Origin: DASYLJ01 sp964432595 | GTDB taxonomy: Bacteria > Desulfobacterota > Binatia > DP-6 | Direction of reading: 5' to 3' | DNA length: 64,000 nucleotides | Assembly (NCBI GenBank): GCA_964432595.1 | Contig: CAYSOF010000019.1 | Span: forward strand, 1 to 64,000 | Shown here: positions 1 to 8,359 of the stretch, one piece after another | How positions within the stretch are numbered: the first letter of the stretch is position 1 | How the letters are laid out: every line of letters begins with the position of its first letter | Translations under genes and position numbers: made by a program | The notes under the pieces: model-generated | What the model saw: the letters and a program-made list of their open reading frames with translations, nothing else | Told to the model about the DNA's origin: nothing | Databases searched by the model: none

Positions 1-76
1 GCGGCGACTCGAAGTTCGCCTTCTGGCCGAAGAGGTGGACATCAGCGGCCGGCGGATTGATGAACGCGACCTTCAT
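1..76 (-). CDS. N-terminal fragment of probable B12-binding/radical SAM protein
   Basis: Reading the minus strand from an ATG at 76 gives about 25 residues starting MKVAFINPPAADVHLFGQ before the window edge. A lysine, a short hydrophobic beta strand and then NPP is the usual start of the cobalamin-binding domain in B12-dependent radical SAM enzymes, and this is the only basis for the call. No convincing ribosome site is visible. The gene is divergent from the quinoprotein gene at 322. The CxxxCxxC cluster motif would lie outside the window, so the family is unproven. Confidence 0.45.
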   Translation of the reverse strand, partial: MKVAFINPPAADVHLFGQKANFESP

Positions 77-321
77 GCGGCTGCTCGTCGCGGCGCGTAC
101 ACGGCGTCGGCCGGCCGGCTCCGCTCGACGTGCGGGTTGCCGTGCGCAAGCACCGGGAGCCACGCCGACGTGCGAGCCATGCCGTGGCCTACCAAGCGCC
201 TTTTCTGCCCGTCAAACGAAATCTGCCACCAATGAGCGTCGCGGTGGTGACGGCCCGGATGCGGCGTTTCACGCGTCGTTTCTTGCTTGACCCCGCGCGT
301 GCCGCCGCCGTAGACCGCATC
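77..321. other. Intergenic region between divergent genes
   Basis: About 245 bases separate the fragment that starts at 76 on the minus strand from the quinoprotein start at 322. An open frame continues upstream of 322, but its predicted peptide is rich in Arg and His and does not look like protein. I see no convincing -35/-10 pair or hairpin. Confidence 0.4.
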
Positions 322-1716
322 ATGCCTCTCCGCTGCATGCTCGGGGTGCTGTCGTTCGTCCTGGTCGGCCTCGCGGCCGCGTCCCCGGCCGCCGCGAGCT
401 GGCTCATGTACAACGGCGACCCGACCGGGTCCCGATACAACCGGCGCGAGCGCCGGTTGACGCCCGCGACGGTCGGCGCGCTCCACGTGGCGTGGTCCGT
501 CCCGACCGAGGGCGCGGTGACCGGCACGCCCGCGATCAAGGGCTCGCGTCTCTACGTCGGCGACCAGACGGGAGCGTTCCGCGCGTTGCGCGTGACCGAC
601 GGCCAGGAGCTCTGGTCGACGATGCTCGAGGGCGCCGTCACGGCCAGCGCGCTCGTCACGAATCGCAACATCGTGATCGGCGACCACGAGGGCTACATCT
701 ACGGGCTCGACCGGAGAACCGGCGCGATCGCGTGGCAGATCCGGCCGAATCTTCATCCGCTGGCGCGCATCTTCGGCTCGGCGACGCTCGTCGGCAGGTA
801 CGTCGCCATCGGCATCGCGTCGATCGAGTCGTTGGCGGCGGGAGACCCGGAGTATCCGTGCTGCACGGCGCGCGGTTCGGCGGTGCTGCTCGATCCGCGC
901 GACGGCCGCGTCGTGTGGCAGACGTACGTGATCGACGACGCCGACTTCGCGCTCGGCGCATCGGGCGCGAGCATCTGGAGCACCCCGACGTACGACAAGA
1001 AGCTCGGCCTCGTCTTCGTGACCACGGGACAGAATTTCACGAACCCGGCGACCACGACGAGCGACGCGGTCATCGCACTCGACGCGAAGACGGGCGCCGT
1101 CCGCTGGCTGAACCAGCGCCTGCCGAACGACGTCTGGAACGTCCGCTACCCACAGGGGCCGGAGCATCCCGACCTCGACATGGGCGACTCCGCGCAGATC
1201 TATACGCTGTCGAACGGCCAGAAGGTCGTCGGCGCGGGGCAGAAGAGCGGCTTCTACCACGTCCTCGACGCGGCGACCGGCGCCGAGGTCGCGGTCGAGC
1301 AGATCGTGCCCGCGGACCCGAACGGCGGGCTCTTCGCCGATACGGCCGTCGCGAACGGCGTGATCTACGCGAACGGCACCGAGTGGCCGTCGTTCCCCGA
1401 CACGCCGACGCGCGGATCGCTCGTCGCGTTCACGGGCGACGCGGCGAGCGAGCTCTGGCGCCACGAGATCCTGGGTGCCGCCGCGATGAGCGGCGTCGCG
1501 GTCGCGAACGGCGTCGTCTACTTCACCTCGACCGACGGCAACCTGAACGCGCTCGACGCCACCAACGGCGCGGCATTGGCGACGGTGCCGATCGGGGCGT
1601 ACGCGAGCGGTCCGTCGGTCGCTCGCGGGATGGTGTTCGCGGGCGGAGGCGATCCGTACCCGTTCCTCTTCACGGGGACGCCGGCGCCGGGAACGATCGT
1701 CGCGTTGGTGCCGTAG
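322..1716 (+). CDS. Exported PQQ-type beta-propeller quinoprotein, PVA-dehydrogenase-like
   Basis: 464 residues. The ATG at 322 is chosen because it opens a clean signal peptide (MPLRCMLGVLSFVLVGLAAA, cut after about residue 26), so the protein should be periplasmic. The mature part is a run of tryptophan-rich propeller blades with the pattern 'V.ALDA.TG..RW' (for example LDPRDGRVVWQTYV and LDAKTGAVRWLN). The motif YPCCTARGSAV carries two adjacent cysteines, a vicinal pair found in quinohaemoprotein and polyvinyl-alcohol dehydrogenases. There is no CxxCH haem site, so electrons would go to a separate acceptor. Substrate is unknown. It lies 21 bases upstream of the flavoprotein gene on the same strand, so cotranscription is likely. 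Confidence 0.8.
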   Translation: MPLRCMLGVLSFVLVGLAAASPAAASWLMYNGDPTGSRYNRRERRLTPATVGALHVAWSVPTEGAVTGTPAIKGSRLYVGDQTGAFRALRVTDGQELWSTMLEGAVTASALVTNRNIVIGDHEGYIYGLDRRTGAIAWQIRPNLHPLARIFGSATLVGRYVAIGIASIESLAAGDPEYPCCTARGSAVLLDPRDGRVVWQTYVIDDADFALGASGASIWSTPTYDKKLGLVFVTTGQNFTNPATTTSDAVIALDAKTGAVRWLNQRLPNDVWNVRYPQGPEHPDLDMGDSAQIYTLSNGQKVVGAGQKSGFYHVLDAATGAEVAVEQIVPADPNGGLFADTAVANGVIYANGTEWPSFPDTPTRGSLVAFTGDAASELWRHEILGAAAMSGVAVANGVVYFTSTDGNLNALDATNGAALATVPIGAYASGPSVARGMVFAGGGDPYPFLFTGTPAPGTIVALVP

Positions 1717-1737
1717 CGACACGACGCGAGGGGAGTC

Positions 1738-2889
1738 GTGCCGGCGCTCGACAGCGAGACCATCCTCGCCAACGCCCGGGCACTCGGGCCGGCCATCGAA
1801 GACGCGGCGGACGCGATCGCGCGTGATCGCCGCCTCCCGGCGTCGCTCGTCGAGGCCATGCGCCGTGCGGGCATCTTCCGCATCGCCTTTCCGCGCGACT
1901 GGGGTGGTCCCGAGATGGACATGCTCCGGCAGTGCGAGCTGATGGACATCCTCGCCTACCACGACGCATCGGCCGCGTGGGTCGCGATGATCTGCTCGGA
2001 CAGCGGCCACTACGCGATGCGGGTCGAGGAGTCCGTCGCGCGCGAGCTGTATCCGGACATCGACCTGCTGACGGCGGGCTGGCTCGCGCCGGTGGGACAG
2101 GCACGGCGCGTCGACGGCGGGTATCGCGTCAGCGGTCGATGGCAATTCGGCAGCGGCTGTCTTCACGCGGACCGCATGATCGGCGGGTGCATGCTGCTCG
2201 TGGACGGCGCACCCGTCGTCATCGACGGCATGCCCGAGTTGCGGACGGTCTGGTTGCCCATGGACACGGTGCAGATCCACGACGTCTGGTACACGCTCGG
2301 CCTCGCCGGCAGCGGCAGCAACGACTATTCGGTCGACGACGTCTTCGTCCCGGAGGGCCACGCGTTCCATCCGTTCCGCGTCGGGACGCGCCCCGAGCCG
2401 CTGTATCGCTATCACGGGTTCTTCTTCGCGAACCTCCCGGCCGTCGCGCTGGGATGCGCCCGTCGTATGGTCGACGACCTCCGCGCGCTCGCGAGCCGGA
2501 AGATGACGATGCCCGCGATGGTGCTGATGAAGGACGAGTACCGCGTGCAGGTGGCGCTCGCGGACGCGACCGCGCAACTCGGTGCGGCGCGCGCCTACCA
2601 GAACGAGCGACTCGGCGTCTTGTGGGACACGCTCGTGCGCGGCGACGCACCCAGCCTCGAGCAGCGCGCCGGTGTCGGCTTGATGTCCGTGCACGCGATC
2701 CAGACGGCGCTGCGTGTCGCCGAGATCGTGTGCGAGGCCGCCGGCACCAGCGCGGTCTACGCGTCCGGCCCCTTCGAGCGCCGGCGTCGCGACCTGACGA
2801 CCATCTCGGCGCATCTCGTCGGCCAACGTCGCGCGCTCCAGACGGCGGGACAGCTGCTCTTCGGCGACGACGTGCCGACGTTCGTGTAG
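1738..2889 (+). CDS. Acyl-CoA dehydrogenase-fold flavoprotein (flavin monooxygenase type)
   Basis: 383 residues from a GTG start with GAGGGGA just upstream. The order matches the acyl-CoA dehydrogenase fold: helical N-terminus (ARALGPAIEDAADAIARDRRLP), FPRDWGGPEMD, a middle beta domain (YRVSGRWQFGSGC, LGLAGSGSNDYSVDDVFVPEG) and a helical C-terminal domain. The GRWQF-SGC and GSGSNDY signatures resemble the FADH2-using hydroxylase branch (HsaA/HpaB C2-like) more than true beta-oxidation enzymes. A role in oxidising an aromatic or other small organic compound is inferred; the reductase partner is not seen nearby. It follows the quinoprotein gene at 21 bases. Confidence 0.8.
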   Translation: MPALDSETILANARALGPAIEDAADAIARDRRLPASLVEAMRRAGIFRIAFPRDWGGPEMDMLRQCELMDILAYHDASAAWVAMICSDSGHYAMRVEESVARELYPDIDLLTAGWLAPVGQARRVDGGYRVSGRWQFGSGCLHADRMIGGCMLLVDGAPVVIDGMPELRTVWLPMDTVQIHDVWYTLGLAGSGSNDYSVDDVFVPEGHAFHPFRVGTRPEPLYRYHGFFFANLPAVALGCARRMVDDLRALASRKMTMPAMVLMKDEYRVQVALADATAQLGAARAYQNERLGVLWDTLVRGDAPSLEQRAGVGLMSVHAIQTALRVAEIVCEAAGTSAVYASGPFERRRRDLTTISAHLVGQRRALQTAGQLLFGDDVPTFV

Positions 2890-2972
2890 CCCGTACGATT
2901 CGGGGTTGTCGAAGCGACGGAATCCGGCAGGCTCGGAGGTGGCCGGCCCTCGGGACGGCAAGGAGGCGGCGA

Positions 2973-3497
2973 CTGGACATCCGGGCGACCTTGGCGCTCC
3001 TCTCGTTGGTTGCGGCGTCGTGCAGCATTCCCGTCGGCAGTGCCGGTGACCTGCGGCTCGTGCCGTCGGTCCGTCGCGACGATCTCGCCAACACCGGCTT
3101 CTCCGCGGGCGGGAGCATCATGGGCGTGAATCTCGGCTTTGCGGCCGGCTCGCGCTGTCTCGGCCTGGTCTCGGGCATCGACGGCGATGCGCGCTGCATC
3201 GGCGTCGGCGTGCAGAAAGACGAGGCGAAGGTCCGGGACGAGCCGGCAGCTCCGGCGTCGGGAGGCCGCGAGCAGCTCGCGGCCGCGCCGCCGATCGACC
3301 AGCGTCAGAAGGAACGCGGGGCCTCCGCCGGAGCGAGTCTCCTCGGCTACGGCGTGGGTGTCTCGATGAGCGGGCGGTGCGTCGGGGCGACGACGGAGGT
3401 CGACGGCGAAGGCCGTTGTCTCGGCGTCGGGCTTCGCCCCAGCGACGACCAGGCAAAGGCCGCCGCCACGAAGCGCGTACGCGCGCCGGCGCGCTGA
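2973..3497 (+). CDS. Small lipoprotein, function unknown
   Basis: The frame is open to a TGA at 3495 and encodes about 174 residues. It has no ATG or GTG near its real beginning. A strong AAGGAGG at 2960-2966 is followed after six bases by CTG (2973), which gives MDIRATLALLSLVAASC, a lipoprotein signal with the lipobox cysteine at 17. A TTG at 2991 is the alternative. The rest contains two similar glycine-rich segments (GFAAGSRCLGLVSGIDGDARCIGVG and GYGVGVSMSGRCVGATTEVDGEGRCLGVG), each with two cysteines, so it is an internal duplication separated by a charged linker. No family recognised. Confidence 0.6.
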   Translation: MDIRATLALLSLVAASCSIPVGSAGDLRLVPSVRRDDLANTGFSAGGSIMGVNLGFAAGSRCLGLVSGIDGDARCIGVGVQKDEAKVRDEPAAPASGGREQLAAAPPIDQRQKERGASAGASLLGYGVGVSMSGRCVGATTEVDGEGRCLGVGLRPSDDQAKAAATKRVRAPAR

Positions 3498-3648
3498 GGT
3501 TTCTCTACCGACCGGTCGCCCGACCCGGCCTCCTTCACCGGCACGTCCGACTGACCGCATCCGCCCGGCACCGCAGGTCCGCCGGGTGCGCGCCAGCACG
3601 CGACACACCAGTCTAGCGTCCTACTTCGCGTTCTGCTACGCGAGCACG

Positions 3649-4200
3649 ATGCGCAACTTCATCGTCACGGCGCGGCGCGGGCGCCCGGGCAGCATCGTCG
3701 GCCGCGGTCTGCCCCTCGCGCTGCTGATCGCCGCTCTCGGATGCTCGCAGGTCACATACGTCAACACCACGCCGGCCGGCGCCAAGGTGTTCGTGAACGG
3801 CAACCTGATCGGCGTCTCCCCTGCCCGGATGGCGTTCGAGGACGGCCCTGGCAAGGAGCTCCCGCGTCTCCTGCACGCACGCTTCGAACGCGCGGGCTAC
3901 GAGCCGCTCGAGGTCGACCTGCCCACCCGCGTCAGCGGCGGACGGATCGCGGCGGGAGTCTTCACGCTCGGGTTGGCGTTCGCCTTCCAGGGGACCCGCG
4001 TCGTCGACCGCAGCTACACCTACGCGCTGTATCCGATCGGAACCAACGAGGGAGCGATCAGCGACGACTGGGTGCGTGACCTGCGGAAGCTCGACCGGCT
4101 GCGGCAGGACGGTCTGCTCACGGAGACGGAGTACCAACGTCGCCGGTCGATCCTGGTGCGCGACACGCCCCAGGGCACCGGCGAGATGAACACACACTGA
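3649..4200 (+). CDS. PEGA-like lipoprotein with C-terminal SHOCT-like motif
   Basis: 183 residues from ATG 3649, chosen because it opens a signal peptide ending in LLIAALGC, a good lipobox. The next segment (VTYVNTTPAGAKVFVNGNLIGVSPARMAFEDG) matches PEGA-type surface domains, in which a beta hairpin with 'PaGA.V.vnG..iG.tP' recurs. The C-terminus (DWVRDLRKLDRLRQDGLLTETEYQRRRSIL) has the short SHOCT pattern L..L..L...GLLT..EY...R..IL, often found as an oligomerisation tail. Probably an outer-membrane-anchored surface protein. It ends six bases before the next lipoprotein frame, which has the same kind of tail. Confidence 0.7.
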   Translation: MRNFIVTARRGRPGSIVGRGLPLALLIAALGCSQVTYVNTTPAGAKVFVNGNLIGVSPARMAFEDGPGKELPRLLHARFERAGYEPLEVDLPTRVSGGRIAAGVFTLGLAFAFQGTRVVDRSYTYALYPIGTNEGAISDDWVRDLRKLDRLRQDGLLTETEYQRRRSILVRDTPQGTGEMNTH

Positions 4201-4206
4201 GGGATC

Positions 4207-4740
4207 ATGATGGGTCGGATCGCCATCGGAACGGTCATGACGACATCGGGTCGCGGTCGCGGATACCGCACCATGCGACGGATGAGGTCCGCCGCAACCG
4301 TCGCCACGTTGATCGCCGCAACGACGGGCTGTGCGATGCGCGTGCAGGGCATCGTCACGAACGCCGAAACCAACGGGCCCATCGCCGGCGCCGCGGTCAT
4401 CGCGGCAGACAAGCGCAACCGTGTCGCGATGACGAATCAGGCGGGCGTGTACTCGCTGAAGACGGACGCCAATACGCCCTCGATCAGCGTGAGCGCCGTC
4501 GGGTACAAGACCGCGACCGTCGCGATTCCCGGCGGCGATCGAACGCAGAACGTCCCCGTGACGCTGACGCCGATCGAATCCGCGCGGAGTCAGCCTGCGA
4601 TCACCGTCCTGCCGGTCGCACCGGTCATCCAGCGAGACACGACCAGCGCGTTGGAGGAGGTCGACAACCTCTATCATCGCGGGATGATCTCGGCGGAGGA
4701 GTACCGGCAGATGCGGGCTCGCGTCATCGAGGGCCGCTAG
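4207..4740 (+). CDS. Lipoprotein with carboxypeptidase-regulatory-like domain and SHOCT-like tail
   Basis: 177 residues if the ATG at 4207 is used. GAGGGA at 4199-4204 could equally serve the ATG at 4210, and ATG 4273 would give a shorter signal peptide, so the start is uncertain. All choices share the lipobox ending IAATTGC. The centre (VQGIVTNAETNGPIAGAAVIAADKRNRVAMTNQAGVYSL) is a transthyretin-like 'carboxypeptidase regulatory' fold, common in surface proteins. The end (ALEEVDNLYHRGMISAEEYRQMRARVI) is a second SHOCT-like motif like that of the gene just upstream. The two genes probably form a cotranscribed lipoprotein pair. Confidence 0.68.
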   Translation: MMGRIAIGTVMTTSGRGRGYRTMRRMRSAATVATLIAATTGCAMRVQGIVTNAETNGPIAGAAVIAADKRNRVAMTNQAGVYSLKTDANTPSISVSAVGYKTATVAIPGGDRTQNVPVTLTPIESARSQPAITVLPVAPVIQRDTTSALEEVDNLYHRGMISAEEYRQMRARVIEGR

Positions 4741-4884
4741 CCTCACGGACGAGCACACGACCTTCGTCGGCGCGGACCAGTGAGCGCGCCCGTCGCACCT
4801 CGAACCGCTCGTGCTGGACACTCCAGCGGGCTCCCCACAAGATTCGATCGGGAAGCTCGCGGATGCGGGTGGTGGGGAGGTGTG

Positions 4885-6252
4885 ATGAGGAGAGGGCTGC
4901 TCCTGGCGTTCCTGTGCGTGCTCGCGGCTGCCGGCACTGCCGCGGCCGGACGCCGGGCATACGACACCGCCTACGAATTCACCGTCCGGTACTACCCGCG
5001 GTGGTTCACCTGGACCCAGCTCGCGCTGGTCCAGTCGACGAATCGGCTCGGCGGGCCGATCGGCATGGGGCCCGACTACCGGATCGTCGTCGCGATCAAC
5101 GACGACACGATCTACGTCTCGGGGTTTCTCGACCTCTCGGCGGAGCCGCAGATCCTGACGCTGCCGGCGTACCCGCACGCCTACTCGATCCTCCAGCTCG
5201 ACGTATTCGGGAACGTTCTCGAGACCGGCCTCGCCGCGACACCGAACGGGGAGAGCTACGCGCTGGCCGGACCCGGCTACGACGGCGCCGTTCCGGATGG
5301 GCTCGTCCGCGTGGACATGCCGGTGGACTCGTCGATCCTGATCCTCCGCATCGACAAATACACGTCCGCGGGCGTTCACGTGCTCGCGCCCGCCGAGCTG
5401 TTCCGCGAGTCGATCCAGCTGCAGGGGCTCGCCGATTTCCAGACCGATTCGACGGGCGGACACCCGTTCTTGCTGCCACTGTCGTACTTCAGCCCGCCCG
5501 TGAAGCGCATGGCCGACGAGACGATCGAGGTGTCACCCGTGCGTTTCCTCGAGACGCTGCAGGAGGCCATGGAGTCGCCCACGACGCGGCCCCTCGGCCG
5601 CTCGGACCGGACGCTCATCCGCCGCTTCGGCCGGCTCCTCGAGAAGGCCAACAAGCAGGCGCGCAGCGGCAGCAGCGTTCGGCTGGGCGAGATCGTCGAC
5701 GGCGCGCGCGACGCGCATGCGGCGATCATCGACCGGTGGCACTCGAACACCGGCAGCACCAACTGGATCCACTTCCACAACATCGGCCATTGGGGAAAGA
5801 GCTACCTCGATCGCGCGGCGCTGACCGAGTACATCCAGTACGGGAACGATCGCGACGCGGCCTACTACGCGCACGCGTTCGTCGACGGCAACGGGATTCC
5901 ACTCGACGGGTCGATGTACTCGTACACGGTGAAGTTCAGCGCCGAGAAGCTCCCCCAGGCGAAGCGGTTCTGGTCGGTGACCGCGTACACGCCGGTCGAC
6001 GTCGAGCTGGTGCCGAACGCCGCGGACAAGTACGTCGTCGCGTCGTACACGCCGGGGCTCGTGACCGCCCCAGACGGCTCCGTGACGATCCACGTCCAGC
6101 CGGATCAGCCGACGCTCACGCCGACGGCGAACTGGCTGCCCGTGCCCGCGGGGCCGTTCAACCTGATGCTGCGGGTGTACGGACCGGAGGGCACGGCCGC
6201 CGACGGAACGTACGTGCCACCGGCCATCCAGGCGCACGACGCGCGGTTCTGA
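4885..6252 (+). CDS. Exported DUF1254/DUF1214-type protein
   Basis: 455 residues. ATG 4885 is chosen because GGGGAGG lies just before it and it opens a signal peptide (MRRGLLLAFLCVLAAAGTAAAG). The N-terminal half has the DUF1254 look (TNRLGGPIGMGPDYRIVVAINDDTIYVSGFLDLSAEPQIL, then YSILQLDVFGNV). The C-terminal half (DRAALTEYIQYGNDRDAAYYAHAFVDGNGIPLDGSMYSYTVKF, FWSVTAYTP) matches DUF1214. The two domains often occur together in exported proteins of unknown biochemical role. Predicted periplasmic. No partner gene is obvious; the next gene is a LuxR-type regulator 99 bases downstream. Confidence 0.8.
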   Translation: MRRGLLLAFLCVLAAAGTAAAGRRAYDTAYEFTVRYYPRWFTWTQLALVQSTNRLGGPIGMGPDYRIVVAINDDTIYVSGFLDLSAEPQILTLPAYPHAYSILQLDVFGNVLETGLAATPNGESYALAGPGYDGAVPDGLVRVDMPVDSSILILRIDKYTSAGVHVLAPAELFRESIQLQGLADFQTDSTGGHPFLLPLSYFSPPVKRMADETIEVSPVRFLETLQEAMESPTTRPLGRSDRTLIRRFGRLLEKANKQARSGSSVRLGEIVDGARDAHAAIIDRWHSNTGSTNWIHFHNIGHWGKSYLDRAALTEYIQYGNDRDAAYYAHAFVDGNGIPLDGSMYSYTVKFSAEKLPQAKRFWSVTAYTPVDVELVPNAADKYVVASYTPGLVTAPDGSVTIHVQPDQPTLTPTANWLPVPAGPFNLMLRVYGPEGTAADGTYVPPAIQAHDARF

Positions 6253-6351
6253 GCTGGGAGGGACGAATTTCGACTTGAGCGCGGCGCCCCCCACGGGTTA
6301 TCCCCATCTCACGGGCCGGTGGCGCACGGCCGTGAGCCTGGAGCCGCGAGG

Positions 6352-7503
6352 ATGGCGCGCAGCCGACAGTCGAGGATTCGAGACAGCGAGCTGTCGACCC
6401 TGATCGACCTCGTCTATCGAGCGGCGATCGAGCCGGAGGAGTGGCCGGCATTCCTCGGCGCCATGACGAAGGCGACGGGCAGCGAGCTGACGTGTCTCCT
6501 CTTGCTGGACGCCAGCGACGGGGCCGGGGAGGCGCTCTGGCAGTACGGCGTTCCTGCCGACGCCCAGCGCGAGTACTCGCGTTGGGTCCCGTTGAACCCG
6601 TATGCACGGACACAGGCGTCGGTGATGCGCTCGGGGGCCCTGGTCCGCGGCGACATGCTGGTTTCTCGGGCCGAGCTGCTGTCGTCCGAGTTCTACAACG
6701 ACTACCTGCGCCGGTTCGCGAAGGTCGCAGACTCGATGGGGCTATGCCTGCTGCACGACGGAACCCGGTTGGCGTACTTGGCCTCCCACCGCGGCGTCAC
6801 CAAGCCGGACTACGGTCCGTGGGAGATGGAGATTCACGCGGCCCTGCTCCGCCACCTCCAGCGCGCGACCGCCATCCAGCGCCGCCTCGGCACCCTCGAG
6901 CTCTGCCGCTCCGTCAGCGACCACGCGCTCGACCGTCTTCCGGCGGCCGTCTTCTTTCTCGCCCGCGACGGCACCGTGCTGTTCCACAACGCCGAGGCGC
7001 GTCGACTCCTCGCGACGGGCGACCTCTCCCTGACGCGCGAGGGCCGGCTCGTCGGCCGATCGACCGGGCAGCCCTTGGCGCGCGCAGTGGCCGACGCATG
7101 TCGGACGGGCGACGGTGACGGTCTCGGCGCAGGCGAGACGTTCCACCTCCCGCGCGCGGAGGGCAAGCCCTACGGCGTCGTCGTCTCGCCGTTGCGCAGT
7201 CCGTGCATGCCGCTGCTACCCTCACCCCCCGCCGCGGTGGTGCTGGTCACCGACCCGGACCGGCCGCTCGTAGCGACCAGGGTGCTCCAACGCCTCTACG
7301 GGCTCACTGCCGCCGAAGCGCGGCTGGCGTGCATCGTCGCCTCGGGGCAAACACTCGACGATGCGGCGGACGCCTTGGGCATCACACTGAATACGGCGCG
7401 TTGGACGCTCAAGAACGTGTTCGCGAAGACGGACACCAGCCGACAGGCGGAGCTCGTCCGCCTGCTCCTCACTGGTCCTGCCGCGATGCAGCCGAGCGAG
7501 TAG
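6352..7503 (+). CDS. LuxR-type transcriptional regulator with PAS-like sensor region
   Basis: 383 residues from ATG 6352; a GTG at 6319 is an alternative. The C-terminal 60 residues (LQRLYGLTAAEARLACIVASGQTLDDAADALGITLNTARWTLKNVFAKTDTSRQAELVRLLL) form a LuxR/FixJ four-helix DNA-binding domain: the 'LT..EA.....A.G..l..aA..LgI...T.......f.Kt...rqaeLv' pattern is clear. The middle (LPAAVFFLARDGTVLFHNAEARRLL) reads as a PAS-like sensor strand. There is no receiver domain, so it is not a classical response regulator. It converges with the membrane protein gene at 7514, ten bases away. Confidence 0.8.
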   Translation: MARSRQSRIRDSELSTLIDLVYRAAIEPEEWPAFLGAMTKATGSELTCLLLLDASDGAGEALWQYGVPADAQREYSRWVPLNPYARTQASVMRSGALVRGDMLVSRAELLSSEFYNDYLRRFAKVADSMGLCLLHDGTRLAYLASHRGVTKPDYGPWEMEIHAALLRHLQRATAIQRRLGTLELCRSVSDHALDRLPAAVFFLARDGTVLFHNAEARRLLATGDLSLTREGRLVGRSTGQPLARAVADACRTGDGDGLGAGETFHLPRAEGKPYGVVVSPLRSPCMPLLPSPPAAVVLVTDPDRPLVATRVLQRLYGLTAAEARLACIVASGQTLDDAADALGITLNTARWTLKNVFAKTDTSRQAELVRLLLTGPAAMQPSE

Positions 7504-7513
7504 CGCCGACGCG

Positions 7514-8293
7514 TCACGATCGATTCAGGCGCTCGAGGATCACGTCGGGACGGATGACGGCATCGGTCGGCGGCATCGGCACGCGTACGACCTCGGTGTA
7601 CGATCCCTTCGGACTCGAGTACCGGTAGCTGAACTCGAGCAGCCGCGGCGAGCCCGCGATCAGCTCGACGCCGAGAAATCGCGGGATCGAGCGGTCGTGC
7701 GCCCAGAGCTCACCCGCGTGATAGAGGCCGCGATCGGCGATGCAAATGACCGCCTCGCTCGCCGCCAGCCGTCGCATGCGCGCGCCCTGCAGGAAGCGGA
7801 TGCCGGCACCCACCAGGCCGAAGACCACCGTGGCGCCGGCGACCAGCGAGACGACCGGCACCACGTAGCCGGACACGTCGTGGCCCCGAGCCCACTCGCT
7901 GCCGACGACGAGGGCGGCGAACGCCACCGCGATGCCGAAGCCGGCGAGCGTCGCGATGCGAAACACGTTGGGCGACGCCTGCTGCTCGCGCGCGAGATGC
8001 TGGAGCCACACGTCGCGCGGCACGATCCAGGATGCGATGTAGTCGCCGCTCGACATCGCATCGAGGAGGGCGCGATCCTGGCGCGCCGACAGCCAACGTG
8101 CCGCCGCAAGGCTCAACGCTGCGATGCCGGACACGAGACAGACGCCCGCCACCGCCGGTCCCGGGCCGCGTCCAAGAAACCTGGCGGCAGCGACGCCGGC
8201 GGCGACGAGCGCCACCCCGAGCGACGCACTCCGCCACGCGCGATCGTCGCCGGAGAGTCGGAGCCGCGTGGGCAGCGGCTCGGCGAGGCTCAC
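7514..8293 (-). CDS. Membrane protein, function unknown
   Basis: 259 residues from a GTG start. Two hydrophobic hairpins are evident: SASLGVALVAAGVAAARFL with AVAGVCLVSGIAALSLAAA, and FRIATLAGFGIAVAFAALVVG with VVPVVSLVAGATVVFGLVGAGI. A soluble C-terminal part (EAVICIADRGLYHAGELWAHD...LLEFSYRYSSPKGSYTEVVRVPMP) resembles the PH-like domain seen behind membrane hairpins in several uncharacterised families. No enzyme motif. Its start lies 66 bases downstream of the end of the giant calcium-repeat protein gene on the same strand, so it may be read through from it. Confidence 0.6.
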   Translation of the reverse strand: MSLAEPLPTRLRLSGDDRAWRSASLGVALVAAGVAAARFLGRGPGPAVAGVCLVSGIAALSLAAARWLSARQDRALLDAMSSGDYIASWIVPRDVWLQHLAREQQASPNVFRIATLAGFGIAVAFAALVVGSEWARGHDVSGYVVPVVSLVAGATVVFGLVGAGIRFLQGARMRRLAASEAVICIADRGLYHAGELWAHDRSIPRFLGVELIAGSPRLLEFSYRYSSPKGSYTEVVRVPMPPTDAVIRPDVILERLNRS

Positions 8294-8359
8294 GTGCGGT
8301 CCACCATCGGGGATCGATCTTCGCCCGGCGGCGGCGACACGTACAAACGGGCGCGACGC

